A DNA stretch of 64,000 bases from Macrotrachela quadricornifera. Its lineage: Eukaryota; Rotifera; Eurotatoria; Philodinida; Philodinidae. Position 1 is the stretch's first letter. Every line of letters starts with the position of its first letter. A program made the position numbers and the translations under genes. Below the pieces are notes generated by a model, which worked only from the letters and a program-made list of their open reading frames with translations, ran no database searches and was not told where the DNA came from. The DNA is taken from positions 105,285-169,284 of the forward strand of contig JAJEKB010020463.1 of NCBI GenBank assembly GCA_022393335.1, given 5' to 3'. Positions 22,463-33,783 of the stretch are shown here, in pieces.

Positions 22463-24325
22463 ATGGACGGACAAATATCAAAAGAAGACGTTACTGCAAC
22501 ATCAAAAACTTCTCCTTTAACTGCAACTACAGCTAACAGTACTATCAATCCCCGTAAGCAAATTGCTCAAAAGTATTTATTGATCTGGGCCGATGCTGGT
22601 ATTGATCAATCAAAAAACGATTGGCAGGATACATTAACGCAATTAAATGGCATCGTCAACAATATTAAAATGTTTGCCTACTCAGATCAATGTATTCAGT
22701 GTCTCAAAGATATCAATGAAGAGAAAGCATCCGTTATTATGTCAGAATCATTGGGTCAAAATTTGGTCCTCGATATTCATGGCATCTCACAATTAGATTC
22801 CATTTATATCTTCTGTAGTGACAAATCCAGTCATGAAGAGTGGGTAAAACAGTGGGAGAAAGTCAAGGGTATATATACATCAATCACACCCATTTGAGAG
22901 GAAATACAAAGAACTGATACACAATGTGAACAAGATTCTATTCTTGCCGATTTTGTCACAATGAATGAAGAGGCTTCTAGACAAGATTTAAATCAACTGG
23001 ACCCCACCTTTATGTACACCCAAATATTCAAAGATATTATCCTTGAAATGGAATATGACCAACAATCCATCAAGGGTTTCGTCGTTTACTGTCGAAAAAG
23101 TGACTACGGATCATCAACCAATATTACTAAATTCGAGAATGAATATCATGCACATTCACCTATCTGGTGGTACACTTTCCCATCATTCATCTATTCTATG
23201 CTCAACGATGCGCAACGTTTGCTGGAAGTAGACACTATCATTAATATGGCCTTCTTTATTCGTGACCTTCATAATCATATCACACAATTATATCAGCAAC
23301 AGATTAGAGATTACGAAGGCAAGTCATTCACAGTTTACTTAGGACAAGGTCTATCGACTCAAGATTTTGAGAAACTTTGTAAAAGAAAAGGTGGACTTAT
23401 ATCTTTTAACAACTTCTTCTCCACCTTTAGAAACCGAGAAGTTTCTCTTGCATACGCGGAAATGGCTTTAACAAATATTGATACTGTCGCCATTCATTTT
23501 CAAATGTCTATTGATGCTTCGATCTCATCCGTTCCTTTCGCTGCCATTCACGAATTTAGTTATTTCCCAAGGGAAGAAGAAATTCTCGTCTCCATGCACA
23601 CCGTTTTTCGTATTGGTGAAGTTATACGAATCGACAAAAACAAGCCACTTTATCAAGTAAAACTTACACTAACATCAGATGATGATCAAAAAATTCGAAT
23701 ACTCACGAAACATATGCAAGAAAGTGAGTGCGGGACAGGATGGGAGCGAATAGGCAACTTGTTGCTTCATTTGAAAAAGTTAGATAGAGCTGAAGAACTC
23801 TACACATTACTACTCAAACAGACATATGATGAGAATGATAAATCACTTTATTATACTAATCTTGGATATATTAAAGATCAACAAGGTGATTACGACAAGG
23901 CCATCTGGTACTATAAAAGAGGAATTGAAATTCGTCGAAAACCTCTTCCTATAAATCACCCTTTATTGGCTACTTCCTATAACAACATCGGTAGGGTGTA
24001 TGACAACATGGGGGAGTATTTTAAAGCACGTTCGTTTTACGATAAAGCACTTGAAATTCGTCAAAAAACTCTTCCTGCAAATCATCCTGATTTTGCTGAG
24101 TCCTACAACAACATCGGTAGGGTGTATTACAACAAAGGAGAAAATTCCAAAGCACTTTCGTTTTACGAAAAAGCACTTGAAATTCGTCAAAAAACTCTTC
24201 CTGCAAATCATCCTCATTTAGCAACTTCGCACAACAACATTGCTTCGGTGTACAGAAGTATGGGTAATTACTCGAAAGCGCTCTCATTGTATGAACGTGC
24301 CCTTAGCATTTGCAAAGTTCCTTAA
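22463..24325 (+). CDS. ADP-ribosyltransferase-like protein with C-terminal TPRs, one internal TGA
   Basis: One frame runs 621 codons, interrupted only by TGA at 22895-22897 (codon 145). The second copy downstream has Cys (TGT) there. Order: low-complexity start, a conserved N-terminal region (KYLLIWADAGIDQ..., then KVKGIYTSITPI), an ART fold, then at least four kinesin-light-chain-like TPRs. ART landmarks are VYLGQGLS (near 23337), SFNNFFSTF (near 23404) and FPREEEILVSM (near 23566, the ExE motif). Family members usually read YRGQGLS; here the R of the R-S-E triad is Leu. The last three TPR units are 126-bp repeats (23925, 24051, 24177). AATAAA follows at about 24405. ARTs move ADP-ribose from NAD+ to proteins, but loss of Arg argues against normal activity. 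It is either a pseudogene or two shorter products; a start at 22961 would give a 454-residue ART-TPR protein without the N-terminal region. Confidence 0.8.
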
Positions 24326-24713
24326 CTTCGAACCATCCAAATCTTAAGAGTGTGCGAGAGAGTATATCATTTGTACCCAAGAGATTGTGAAATATTATTT
24401 GATAAATAAAGAAAAATCGCTTTCACTTAATTGAATTACCCCTTTTCTTTTACTCTTTCTCGCGTACACGTACAGAGATACTCTCTGTATTAGTTGAAAC
24501 ACAATTAATACGACTGACCAGTAAGGCTATACATGTACATATATAATAAGTCTTCACGGACATGTTTGCATTTCGCTTATTAAGAGAATTTCTCTGTATT
24601 ATCAAAGTAACTAGCGAAAACCCGTGCATACTGTACGATTGTTTTTTTCTCTAACTTATGACTCTAAACATAATCTTTGCCCTGGGAGAGACATGCACGC
24701 ACCCGACATTATG

Positions 24714-25155
24714 TAGTCTCCATATTCTATCTATAAGTCGATCTTATTTAGGTACACTGTAAAAAAAAAGGATCTTTACCAAACCAAAAAACAGATCCAC
24801 GAGCGGGTACACGGTCCGATTCTTTACTGGTTTCCTAAAAACAAAGTTTTGTATCAAACTTCTTTTCAATGAACGACAAAAAAGGGTTTCGTACACAAGG
24901 CTCAGTATTGAACTTTTTCAAAAAAATAATCAAAACAAGGTTCCGTAGAGAAGGTTCCATGCTGAACCTTTTACGTGAGATTGAAAAGAGGTTTCGTATT
25001 AAAATTTTTAGGCCAACTGTAAAAGAAGTTTTGTACGAGCTTATTCGCACTGAACCTTTTGTCATCTACCCAATAGTTGATGACGAAAGCAGCTCCAGAG
25101 GTATTGAAGCAGTTGTGTCTCCATATTGCATCCATAAGTTGATCTTATTTATATA
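24714..25155. repeat. Direct repeat flanking degenerate satellite units
   Basis: TGTAGTCTCCATATTCTATC... at about 24714-24755 recurs as TTGTGTCTCCATATTGCATC... at 25113-25155. Both continue TATAAGTYGATCTTATTTA or close to it. Between them are degenerate units such as GGTTTCGTA, AAGGTTCCGTAGAGAAGG and ACTGAACCTTTT. An open frame through this block is repeat-derived and runs into the gap; it is not a gene. Confidence 0.55.
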
Positions 25156-25174
25156 TGAAAAGCTACATAGAATT

Positions 25175-25574
25175 NNNNNNNNNNNNNNNNNNNNNNNNNN
25201 NNNNNNNNNNNNNNNNNNNNNNNNNNNNNNNNNNNNNNNNNNNNNNNNNNNNNNNNNNNNNNNNNNNNNNNNNNNNNNNNNNNNNNNNNNNNNNNNNNNN
25301 NNNNNNNNNNNNNNNNNNNNNNNNNNNNNNNNNNNNNNNNNNNNNNNNNNNNNNNNNNNNNNNNNNNNNNNNNNNNNNNNNNNNNNNNNNNNNNNNNNNN
25401 NNNNNNNNNNNNNNNNNNNNNNNNNNNNNNNNNNNNNNNNNNNNNNNNNNNNNNNNNNNNNNNNNNNNNNNNNNNNNNNNNNNNNNNNNNNNNNNNNNNN
25501 NNNNNNNNNNNNNNNNNNNNNNNNNNNNNNNNNNNNNNNNNNNNNNNNNNNNNNNNNNNNNNNNNNNNNNNNNN
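25175..25574. other. Assembly gap (400 N)
   Basis: Exactly 400 consecutive N, probably an estimated or arbitrary scaffold gap size. It lies inside repeat-rich DNA, which is a likely reason for the break. Any frame crossing it is meaningless. Confidence 0.95.
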
Positions 25575-26479
25575 AAATCGCTATACATAGGAAAAAAAGT
25601 ATCTCTTTTGAGACTGAGCCGTCTTCCACAATATGACAAGATATTCGCATAAATACTTAATCTTAAAACATCTTCTATATGATGATATTTTTTTTGATGA
25701 ATTCACTAATATATATATAACCTGCGCCGCTAAAACAAAATGGTGAATGAATAATGGACAAAAAGGTTTCGTAAGTTTTAAATGCATGCTTAAGGGCAGT
25801 TCCCTCTTTCCCGACCAAAAAGTTGCACAGCACACTCTCCAAGTTGTTCTCTATCTGCTGGACGTATTTCAAGCATTAGTATATAGTTAGAGAGTGCGGA
25901 AAAATCTAAAAATATTTATCATTTTATTTCGGTTTTCCAGAAAACCGATTTTTTGAGGAGAAAAGTGGAGATACGTCCCCATCTCTTTGCCAAAGTACAT
26001 TCTATAGTCGTGAAACTTTCTTCTATCAATAGGAAAAAGTGTTTCGGAAGACTATTCTTTTTGTTTCAAAATATAATGTAGTGTTAGTTTTTGGCAGGGT
26101 TTAAAAAAACAGCACTATGTTCAAAAACCATGGTTTTTTGGAGTTGTCTTAGACATCAGGTAATTTTTTTCGAGTAGAAGGAGGTAAAAGCAAACAAAAA
26201 AAAAATTAGCTTCCTCAAACAGTGTCTAGTATCTGTAAAAAAATTTTCAGCTCTACCGGACGTACTATGGCTGAAAAAGAGGGTCGATCTGTTTTTAGCC
26301 CTTAGAACCTTGATATCTCCTATCAGGCAAGATTTGGGAATCTGGAGTCTAGGATAATTTTTCCTCTACTCAACAAGATCTATCAGCCCTGAAAGTTTCA
26401 AAATTTTCTGATGAGCCGTTCTCGAAAAGTGTCGGAAAGGGGAGTGAGTACCCTTACAGATACTATAGATAACTTCTTG

Positions 26480-27085
26480 AGCATTATCTCACATTGTAAA
26501 AAAATAGGTGTTCTGCCGAACTTTGAAAATTTAATACTGTTTTACAAAACAATTTTAATTTTCGTGGCATGAAAATTGTTTCGTAAATGCTCATATAGAA
26601 TCTCATCCTCAGCCCGAAAATTGATTAGAGATGCGAAGTTCTGTGTATCATGTATTGAACTTTCGGCAGTTTCATGTCTTTTGTACAAAACTGTTGACAA
26701 CTTCTTAGTGCACCTAAGGAATCCGTATAAGTTCTGTAAAACCATTTAATATTTCGTAAGTGCCGTAATAGTTTCGGACACATTTTACGAAACTAACTAT
26801 GATTTAGTAAAAGACATACCGAACCATTGCATCATTTAGGAAACTATGGGCAGTTTTGTACAGTATATACTGGACTTTTTTGGTATTTTACGAAATCATT
26901 CTCAGTTTCATGAAACAACTGAAAGTTCCGAATACCTTACATAAATCCATCGAAAGTTTCGTAAAAGATGTAATGGTTCAGTATACCTTTTACAAAGCCA
27001 TGAATAGTTTCGTAAGTGTTGCAAAAGCTCTGTGCATATTTTACAACACCATTTATACTTTGAAAAGCCATCTAATAGTTTAATA
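26480..27085. repeat. Degenerate satellite with AGTTTCGTAA / TTTTACAAAACCA motifs
   Basis: Variants of AGTTTCGTAA(A/G) and TTTTAC(A/G)AAACCAT alternate at roughly 35-45 bp spacing, for example near 26578, 26728, 26745, 26772, 26905, 26958 and 27008. The same words occur on the other side of the gap (24880-25060) and at 25764, so this satellite probably spans 24.8-27.1 kb. Short frames on both strands here are products of the repeat. Confidence 0.55.
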
Positions 27086-27239
27086 CGTATGAGACACTCT
27101 TTATCGGATGATATCAAAGAAAATTCAATAGATCGTCCATGTATTGGTAAATTGACACCTATAACAATGTTTATGAATATCTATCAATTGAATATTGAAT
27201 GCTGTGGAAACACCTTATGTTCGTATACAATGTTATAGC

Positions 27240-27806
27240 AACATTATATGGACGATTAGTGGACTTATCGATAAAAATTAATGGCACCTATTTTACTGAT
27301 AATAATGGTAATTTTCAGTCTCTTTTAAAATACTCTGAAATTTAGTTAGATGTAAATATGCTTTTGTGTTCGATTAATTTGAATATAGAAATAAGATTTC
27401 ATATGAAATTATATAAATGAAGTATAATTCAATCGATAAAAGAATAGTAATACGTGAAACTCAATTGAATGAGTTTATCGATGAAATTGATGAAGTTAAT
27501 ATCATACATTTTGAAGTCGATGTCATGCGTATGTTCAAAGTTTTAAGAACAAAACTATAAGTGAATTTTAGAATAAATCATTTAATATGAGTTGCACTAT
27601 TATTTTCTTACTTCTGTCTTAATCAAAACTTACAAGTAACTTAATAAGTATATCACGAGCAAATAGAATAACTTGAAAAAGTGTTGCTGTTCTTATCTTT
27701 GTTTTTCTATTTCACTGTTGTCCTACGTGTCACGAATGAAATCTTGCATAACATATATGCAACAGTCGACCTATATATGTGTATATAACTATTCTACCTC
27801 AGAATA
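27240..27806. promoter_or_regulatory. Upstream region of the MAM gene with TATA-like sequence
   Basis: The interval is AT-rich and has no coding signal. CTATATATGTGTATATAAC lies about 20-35 bp upstream of the ATG (27807) and could act as a TATA element with a very short leader. This is a motif-level guess only. Confidence 0.3.
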
Positions 27807-29778
27807 ATGACAATATACAACATGTTTTTGATTATCTTCATTCTTCTTGAACATATATTATGCAGTGAAACAGTTATTATTCAATGTGATTTTGAAACAG
27901 TGTGTAGTGATTTTGATATTGATAGTAATTGGGGTTTAACTAATGGTCTTCATCCTCAACCAATTGCTCATGATCATACATTAAATGACAGTTCTGGTCA
28001 TTATCTATTCTATAGTCCAAAAAGTTTGCCACCATTTTATGAAATAAAAGCTCAAATCAAAACAACAAATTGGTTAGAATTATCAACTAATCGAGCTACA
28101 TGTTTTCGAATGTGGTATTATACTCCGCAGTTGACTCTTCCATTTAGTATTCAACTAGTACAAGGTGATGATGAACAATTAACACGAATTGCTGCTTCGA
28201 TACCTGGTGCAAATCCATTAATTGATGATTGGACATTAATCAATATAACATTACCAGCTGAGAAAATAAAAATATTTATTCGATTGAATACTTCAATTGT
28301 TCCTTTAGCATTTGATGATCTTTCAGTTAATTATTGTGATGAACCACGTCCTTCACCACCAAAAATTCTATACGAATGCGATTTTGAATCATCATGCATA
28401 GATGATTTCTTTTCATTATCAAATTATCCATATGAATGGCTGATAATGAAAGCAAGTGATGCTGTTAAAATCGAAAATGGAGCACCTACAACCGATTTTA
28501 CATTCAACAATCAATCAGGACATTATGCATTGGTACCTAATTCGAACATAACTAAAAAAGGAAATGTTGGTTATTTTGCTCTTCGAACATTATTTAATAT
28601 TACTGATAATGAATCATTTTGTTTGAATTTTCAATATTATGGTTATGGTCGAATGTATGGAAGAAATTTTAAAGTATATGCATGGTTATCAGATTCATTT
28701 CAAACAATACAAGTACTCTGGCCACCGATTTATGGTCAAAAGAAGTAAGTTACATAAAAAATAAACATGAATTATATGTATTATTTTTTAGATATACAAC
28801 TGATAAATGGTACGCATTTTTTTCAAGTGAGATGTAAAATTGATGCATTTTTTCTTTTCCTCTATAGGACATGGAGTATTGTGAATTTACCTGTGGGTTA
28901 TTATTCATTAGTATTTCGTGTAGACAATACAGATGAGTATCCAAGTTCATTTGCTATAGATAATATTTCTATAACATCATGTGATTATTCTCCTTCAACA
29001 TTTTCTGATGATGGTGGTTTACTTTCGTTTTCGTGTGACTTTGATAATTTGACAATGTGTGTAATGAAGAACAGCGATCGATATCCTCTACCTGCATATA
29101 ATTTTACTGTAATGACTGGTGAAACAGTTCCTCATCGAGAGTTAGGTCCACTTGTAGATCATACAAGCAATTCGACAACAGGTGGTTTTATCTATTGGGA
29201 TCAACACTTACCTCTTAGAAGTGGAGATTTTGGTAATGTGTATACTTCAAAACCAATAGAAGTAAATTCTGGCATGTGTATTCGATTTGCTTATTATGTT
29301 AAATCATCAATAGATAATAAAAATGGAACACAGATAGGTTTAACAACGGGTGGATGTCTTGGTACAACGATGTGGTCTCGATTATTGGATGATAGTCAAG
29401 GTTGGCAGATAGTTATATTGCCTATACCAAACGTTGTATGTATGGAAACATTTTATTTTCAACTTTATCAATTACAAATAGTAGCAGTAGCAATTGCTTT
29501 TGATGATATCGAAGTTGGACAATGCAATACTATCTCTCCAACTACGACAACTAGTTTGACAACAACTACTACTACCACTACGACTACCGTTACTAGCACT
29601 AGTAATCCAACCATAACGACTGGTAGTAGTTTTTTCAACAGCAGAAACATTATCAACAACAACAATCACATCAACAATATCTAGAAGTACATCAACACAA
29701 AATGATGCTCAACGATTATCATCAGTAAATAGATACCATTTGATTATGGTTTCTTTTTTATTAAAAATCATTCTATAA
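27807..29778 (+). CDS. Secreted or GPI-anchored protein with three MAM domains
   Basis: Exon 1 is 27807-28744 and exon 2 begins at 28868 (donor AA|GTAAGT, acceptor CTATAG, phase 2, 123-bp intron). A hydrophobic signal peptide (residues 1-20) is followed by three MAM domains, each opening with CDFE/CDFD (C27, C191 and a third near FSCDFDNLTMC) and closing with a hydrophobic-FDD(L/I)..C or AIDNI..C element. A Thr-rich stalk follows. In the straight frame the protein ends at 29684 in an Asn-rich tail. Splicing a 40-nt GT-AG intron (29602-29641), or assuming a one-base indel at the T6 run (29631-29636), instead gives a further Thr/Ser stalk ending in a hydrophobic tail and TAA at 29778 (602 residues), a typical GPI signal. 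MAM domains mediate extracellular adhesion. A small alternative exon at 28792-28833 is possible. Confidence 0.85.
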
Positions 29779-30715
29779 CTACTTGAAATTTACAATAATA
29801 ATTATATTCTCAAATTGTTAATTTTTCGTTTTAATGTGTTTTATATAAATCTAATTCATCATACACAGAACATTCGATCCGACTGATCAAGCTTGTCCGA
29901 AACAATCGGATTCCGGGTTGGAATATACCGAAAATGATATGGACAGATCCCATCTAATTCCACTATTGAATCCTCTCGGATTCATACATATCCTATGGTC
30001 GAAATAAAAACATAAAACCAACAGGATTCCATATCCTGTTAAAACCGGTCAGACTTAATCGAATCTTTGTTTTTTTCTACGGAATCATCAGCTTTCGGAC
30101 ACCGACGAAAACCGTCAGTTCTCCATCGGAACTACAGTGAATCCAGTCAAAATTGATATACAGCAGTGCAGAGCAGAAAAATCATAGAAAAATCCAAGAG
30201 AAATTAGGAGTTTCCGAATGAATCCGACAATGAAAACTTCTTTCTATATCAAAGCAACAGATTATAAACACTTACTACAGTAAAGTCTTAAACCAACAGT
30301 GCTCACAAAACATTAATGAACTATACACGCACATCTTCTAATGCAATTAAAACTAAACTAGATCTCATTTCTTCATCAAGCTAATGATCTTATAATACCA
30401 ATAAGCATCGGACGTTGTTCAGCAGAAAAATTCAAAGAACGTTGATTTGCAACATCTCATTCCAGAATTTTTTAAAATAGATAGCTACTTTCCTGACATT
30501 CTGCATTAGTGCTGTAGTGAACAAAAATTTGTTAGTTTCACGTATACAAATAGATTGTTCCGTCCAAAAATAAAATTTTTCAATCAATCTCTTACTCACG
30601 AAGAAATGAGCCTATTGGATTGAAGAGTCATAAACACATTCAAATTTTTCTTTGCCGAGTGACTTTTCGAATATCCCACAGCATAAAATGATGAAGATAA
30701 TAAAATATATGAATA
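29779..30715. other. Intergenic stretch with weak TCGGATTCC-type repetition
   Basis: From 29875 to about 30180 the words CGGATTCC, GGATTCAT and AACCGTCAG recur irregularly, suggesting an old degraded repeat. No gene is supported. Confidence 0.35.
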
Positions 30716-31743
30716 ATACTAAATACTTCTGATTTAACTGTAACTACAGTTAACAGTACCATAAATTCCCGTAATCGATTTGCTCAACAAATACTACCTC
30801 TTGTCTATAATATTCCTCAATCAGATGGTGTATACGTATCCTGTAGCAATAAAAATCTGCATGAGCAATGGGCTAAAAAGTGGATTAAAGTAAAAGGTGT
30901 GTACACATCAATTACACCTATTTGTGAAGCATTGCAAATGGCTGTTAAACAATGTGAACAAGATTTCATTCCTGTCAGTTGTGCCATAGTGAATGAAGGG
31001 GCTTCCAATCAAGATTTAAATCAACTGGAATCCACCTTTATGTACATCCAAATATTCAAGGATATTCTCCTTGAAATGGAATATGACCAACAATCCATCA
31101 AGACTTTCGCCACTTACTGTCGAAAAGATGACTACGGATCATCAACCAATATTACTATGTTCGAGAATCAATATCATACACATTCACGAATCTGGTGGTA
31201 CGCTTTCCCATCATTCATCTCTTCTATACTCAACGATGCGCTACGTCTTCTGGAAGTAGACACTTTCATTAATATAGGTTTCTTTATTCGTGACCTTCAT
31301 AATCATATCATACAATTATATCAGCAACAGATTAGAGATTACGAAGGCAAGTCATTGATAGTTTACTCAGGACAAGGTCTATCGACTCAAGATTTTGAGA
31401 AACTTTGTAAAAGAAAAGGTGGACTTATATCTTTTAACAACTTCTTATCGACCTTTAGAAACCGATAAGTTTCTCTTGTATACGCTGAGATGGCTTTAAC
31501 AAACATCGACACTGTCGTCATTCATTTTCAAATGTCTATTGATGCTTCGATCTCATCCGTTCCTTTCGCTGCCATTCACGAATTTAGTTATTCCCAAGGG
31601 AAGAAGAAATTCTCGTCTCCATGCACACCGTCTTTCGTATAGGTGAAGTTACACAAATCGACAAAAACAAGCCACTTTATCAAGTAAAACTTACACTAAC
31701 ATGAGATGATGTTCAACAACTTCGAATACTCACAAAACATATG
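30716..31743 (+). pseudogene. Decayed second copy of the ART-like gene
   Basis: Closely related to 22490-23720. It starts inside the N-terminal region (an ACTGTAACTACAGTTAACAG-like stretch at 30739) with an internal deletion before 30815. It keeps Cys (TGT) at the site where the first copy has TGA. ART landmarks are VYSGQGLS (Ser for the usual Arg) and SFNNFLSTF. Lesions are a nonsense TAA at 31467-31469 (the first copy has GAA), a one-base loss at about 31591 in the TTCCCAAGGGAAG stretch, and a TGA at about 31703. The TPR half is missing: homology stops at CATATG (31743), exactly where CAGTGCCC, the end of a small inverted-repeat element, begins. Not expected to be functional. Confidence 0.85.
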
Positions 31744-31963
31744 CAGTGCCCATGCGAAGCGTCTAACATTGGTGGGATGTAGTGGGTTTTGAAAGGATGT
31801 AAAATTTTTTGGGAGATGTAAAAGAGTATTTCGGGCAAAATTTCTTAAAAAAACACAAAATTTGTTCCAAATCTCCTCCCGTCGCTGAAACAAAAAACGA
31901 AAAATTTTCAATTACTGAGGGGATGTACACTCCCTTACACCCCCTCCATTTGCGCGGGTGCTG
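31744..31963. mobile_element. 220-bp element with degenerate CAG-type inverted ends
   Basis: CAGTGCCCATGCGAAG at 31744 is matched inverted by TTTGCGCGGGTGCTG ending at 31963. CAG-starting ends with CCC/GGG suggest a hAT-like MITE. The flanking 8-mers do not match, so no target duplication is seen. It marks the breakpoint of the ART pseudogene. Confidence 0.5.
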
Positions 31964-32469
31964 TTTGAACATCACTACGTGACATTATCTATTAATAATT
32001 ATATGTCGGACATACCATCATTAGATGACAGAGCAATTATGTTTAAGTCTTTGTTTATCCTTTAATTTTAAATAAAATATGATCACCTAGAAAATGATCT
32101 TAGAAGTGATTAGTGCATCATATAACACTTTGTCCTCTACACGTTTTTACTAATTGGAAATAGAACGAATACTCACGTACTATAAATTGTGTCTAATAGT
32201 TTAGTATTCTTCTTACACATTCGTTATATATCTTGGATCCTCTTTAGGAATGTAGATTATTTCTTACATTAATAATGTGTATTCTGTTGTCGATATAGAT
32301 ATTATACTTATTAATAGTTGAGGACATTAAATATTACTCATATTTATTTTGTCATCATTGGGATATGAGAAAGAAGAACAAGTTGTAGAAGAATTATATT
32401 TTAATAAACGAAACAAAAAGAAATGAAAATGAAAAAATGATTGTCTACGAACATCACTCTTTTTTAAGT
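31964..32469. other. Intergenic stretch, 3' side of the desaturase-like gene
   Basis: AT-rich with no coding signal. TTTATT-type sequence near 32400 on the plus strand reads AATAAA-like on the minus strand and could serve polyadenylation. Confidence 0.35.
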
Positions 32470-33783
32470 TTATTCATCGGATGTATCACTAAGTTCTTCT
32501 ATTTGATCTTGTGATTCATCATGCAATGCAGTTTGATCAAACTTTGTTTTCTTACTAGTTGTTAATACATAATTGTTATTATTATCGATTTCTTTTTTGT
32601 GCTGCTTGGTAAATTTTTCTCTTATCAAATTTAAAATATTTTTATTGAGCTTATGGAAAACCATCATATCCCATATTAAATACAATGGAAATCCTAAAAA
32701 TACACATGCAGCAAACCAACATTTACCATAGAATTTCTGTTTCTCATCTTCTTTTGTATTAATAGTATAATAATTATTTCTCCATAAAATTCCAAAATCA
32801 TTATTACGTACATTTAATTTAATCATGAAATTTTTTATTGATCTAGCTGTAAAATGTCGAATATAGAATGGTTGTGAAGGAACATAATGATGGACAATAT
32901 GTGTTGCACCAAAATTGAAACAAAATAATTGAAAAGGAAATACATACCATGAATCTAATATTTGATTTTGATAATAAACACTATTCAATGGTATATCACC
33001 AAAATAATGAGAAGAATTTGACATTAATACTAAACAAGCTTGTCTTAATAAATTTGGAAAACATAAACAAACTGCTAAAATATGAACAATTGGATAAAAT
33101 GTATTAATACCATATATACTATTAATATCATAATTAAAATAGGAATAAATAAGAAATAAGAAATTATAAATGAGAAAAAAACGATTAATAAAAAGAAATG
33201 TAAGCATCATAGGTGCACTATGAAGTTGTAAAATAAATAAATTTAGAAATTTAGAATCTTTTTTAACATCATCAGTGACTAAAACACCACCAAAAGGATG
33301 CATACTAACAGCCATTCGTTTATAATTTGGTGTTAAACCTAATCCAATTAATCTTTCTTCTGCATCAGCTATTTGACCTGATAGAAGATGATGTTTTAAA
33401 TGTAATTTACGACGATACCAAGGAGATATATGTAATTTAGCAATCCAAATAAATAAAAACATTACGTCTTGAATCCATCGATAATTTTTAAAATATAAAT
33501 TATGAATAATATCATGTTCTAATTCATGTAATAATGATATTAATAAAGCCATTATAACAATAGTCCAGATTGCTGAAAGATAATTGAATAAATAAAGATA
33601 TGAAAATAATAACATTAAAAATATTGAACTAAGAAATATTATTGCACAAATCAAATCTTGATGACATAGAAAAGGATATTTTTGTCTTATTTCAGCATCA
33701 CTATGTTTAATTGCTCGAGAAATTTCACGAGCAGATGTCACGGCATGTCTGTCACGACTACCAGTGGAAGAAGTACCTGCCAT
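32470..33783 (-). CDS. Membrane fatty-acid desaturase/hydroxylase-like protein
   Basis: A single exon of 437 residues. Three histidine clusters are present: HELEHDIIH (86-94), HLKHH (128-132) and HIVHH (295-299), plus an extra NSSHY (256-260). These are the di-iron ligands of the membrane desaturase/hydroxylase superfamily. Hydrophobic segments lie at about 45-85, 105-118, 190-215, 230-245 and 365-385, giving the usual arrangement with the His boxes on the cytosolic side. The C-terminal 45 residues are polar and acidic (NNNN ... EELSDTSDE). The expected role is oxygen- and iron-dependent modification of a lipid in the ER membrane; the substrate cannot be told. The start is the first in-frame Met, and a later start would remove only the polar leader. 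Confidence 0.85.
   Translation of the reverse strand: MAGTSSTGSRDRHAVTSAREISRAIKHSDAEIRQKYPFLCHQDLICAIIFLSSIFLMLLFSYLYLFNYLSAIWTIVIMALLISLLHELEHDIIHNLYFKNYRWIQDVMFLFIWIAKLHISPWYRRKLHLKHHLLSGQIADAEERLIGLGLTPNYKRMAVSMHPFGGVLVTDDVKKDSKFLNLFILQLHSAPMMLTFLFINRFFLIYNFLFLIYSYFNYDINSIYGINTFYPIVHILAVCLCFPNLLRQACLVLMSNSSHYFGDIPLNSVYYQNQILDSWYVFPFQLFCFNFGATHIVHHYVPSQPFYIRHFTARSIKNFMIKLNVRNNDFGILWRNNYYTINTKEDEKQKFYGKCWFAACVFLGFPLYLIWDMMVFHKLNKNILNLIREKFTKQHKKEIDNNNNYVLTTSKKTKFDQTALHDESQDQIEELSDTSDE

Noticed and set aside
22895..22897. Selenocysteine codon in the ART-TPR gene
   Set aside because: Cys/TGA pairing is suggestive, but no SECIS-like structure was recognised and the family is not known for Sec. 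A nonsense mutation is simpler.
23963..24287. Minus-strand repeated frames under the TPR region
   Set aside because: They are shadows of the 126-bp TPR repeats.
24869..25636. Long frame across the gap
   Set aside because: More than half is N and the rest is degenerate satellite.
28792..28833. Extra 42-nt exon in the MAM gene
   Set aside because: It reads in frame (KYTTDKWYAFF) but needs a 34-nt second intron. Direct joining 28744/28868 aligns better with the first MAM domain.
29468..29669. Val-rich minus-strand frames
   Set aside because: They mirror the Thr-rich stalk codons of the MAM gene.
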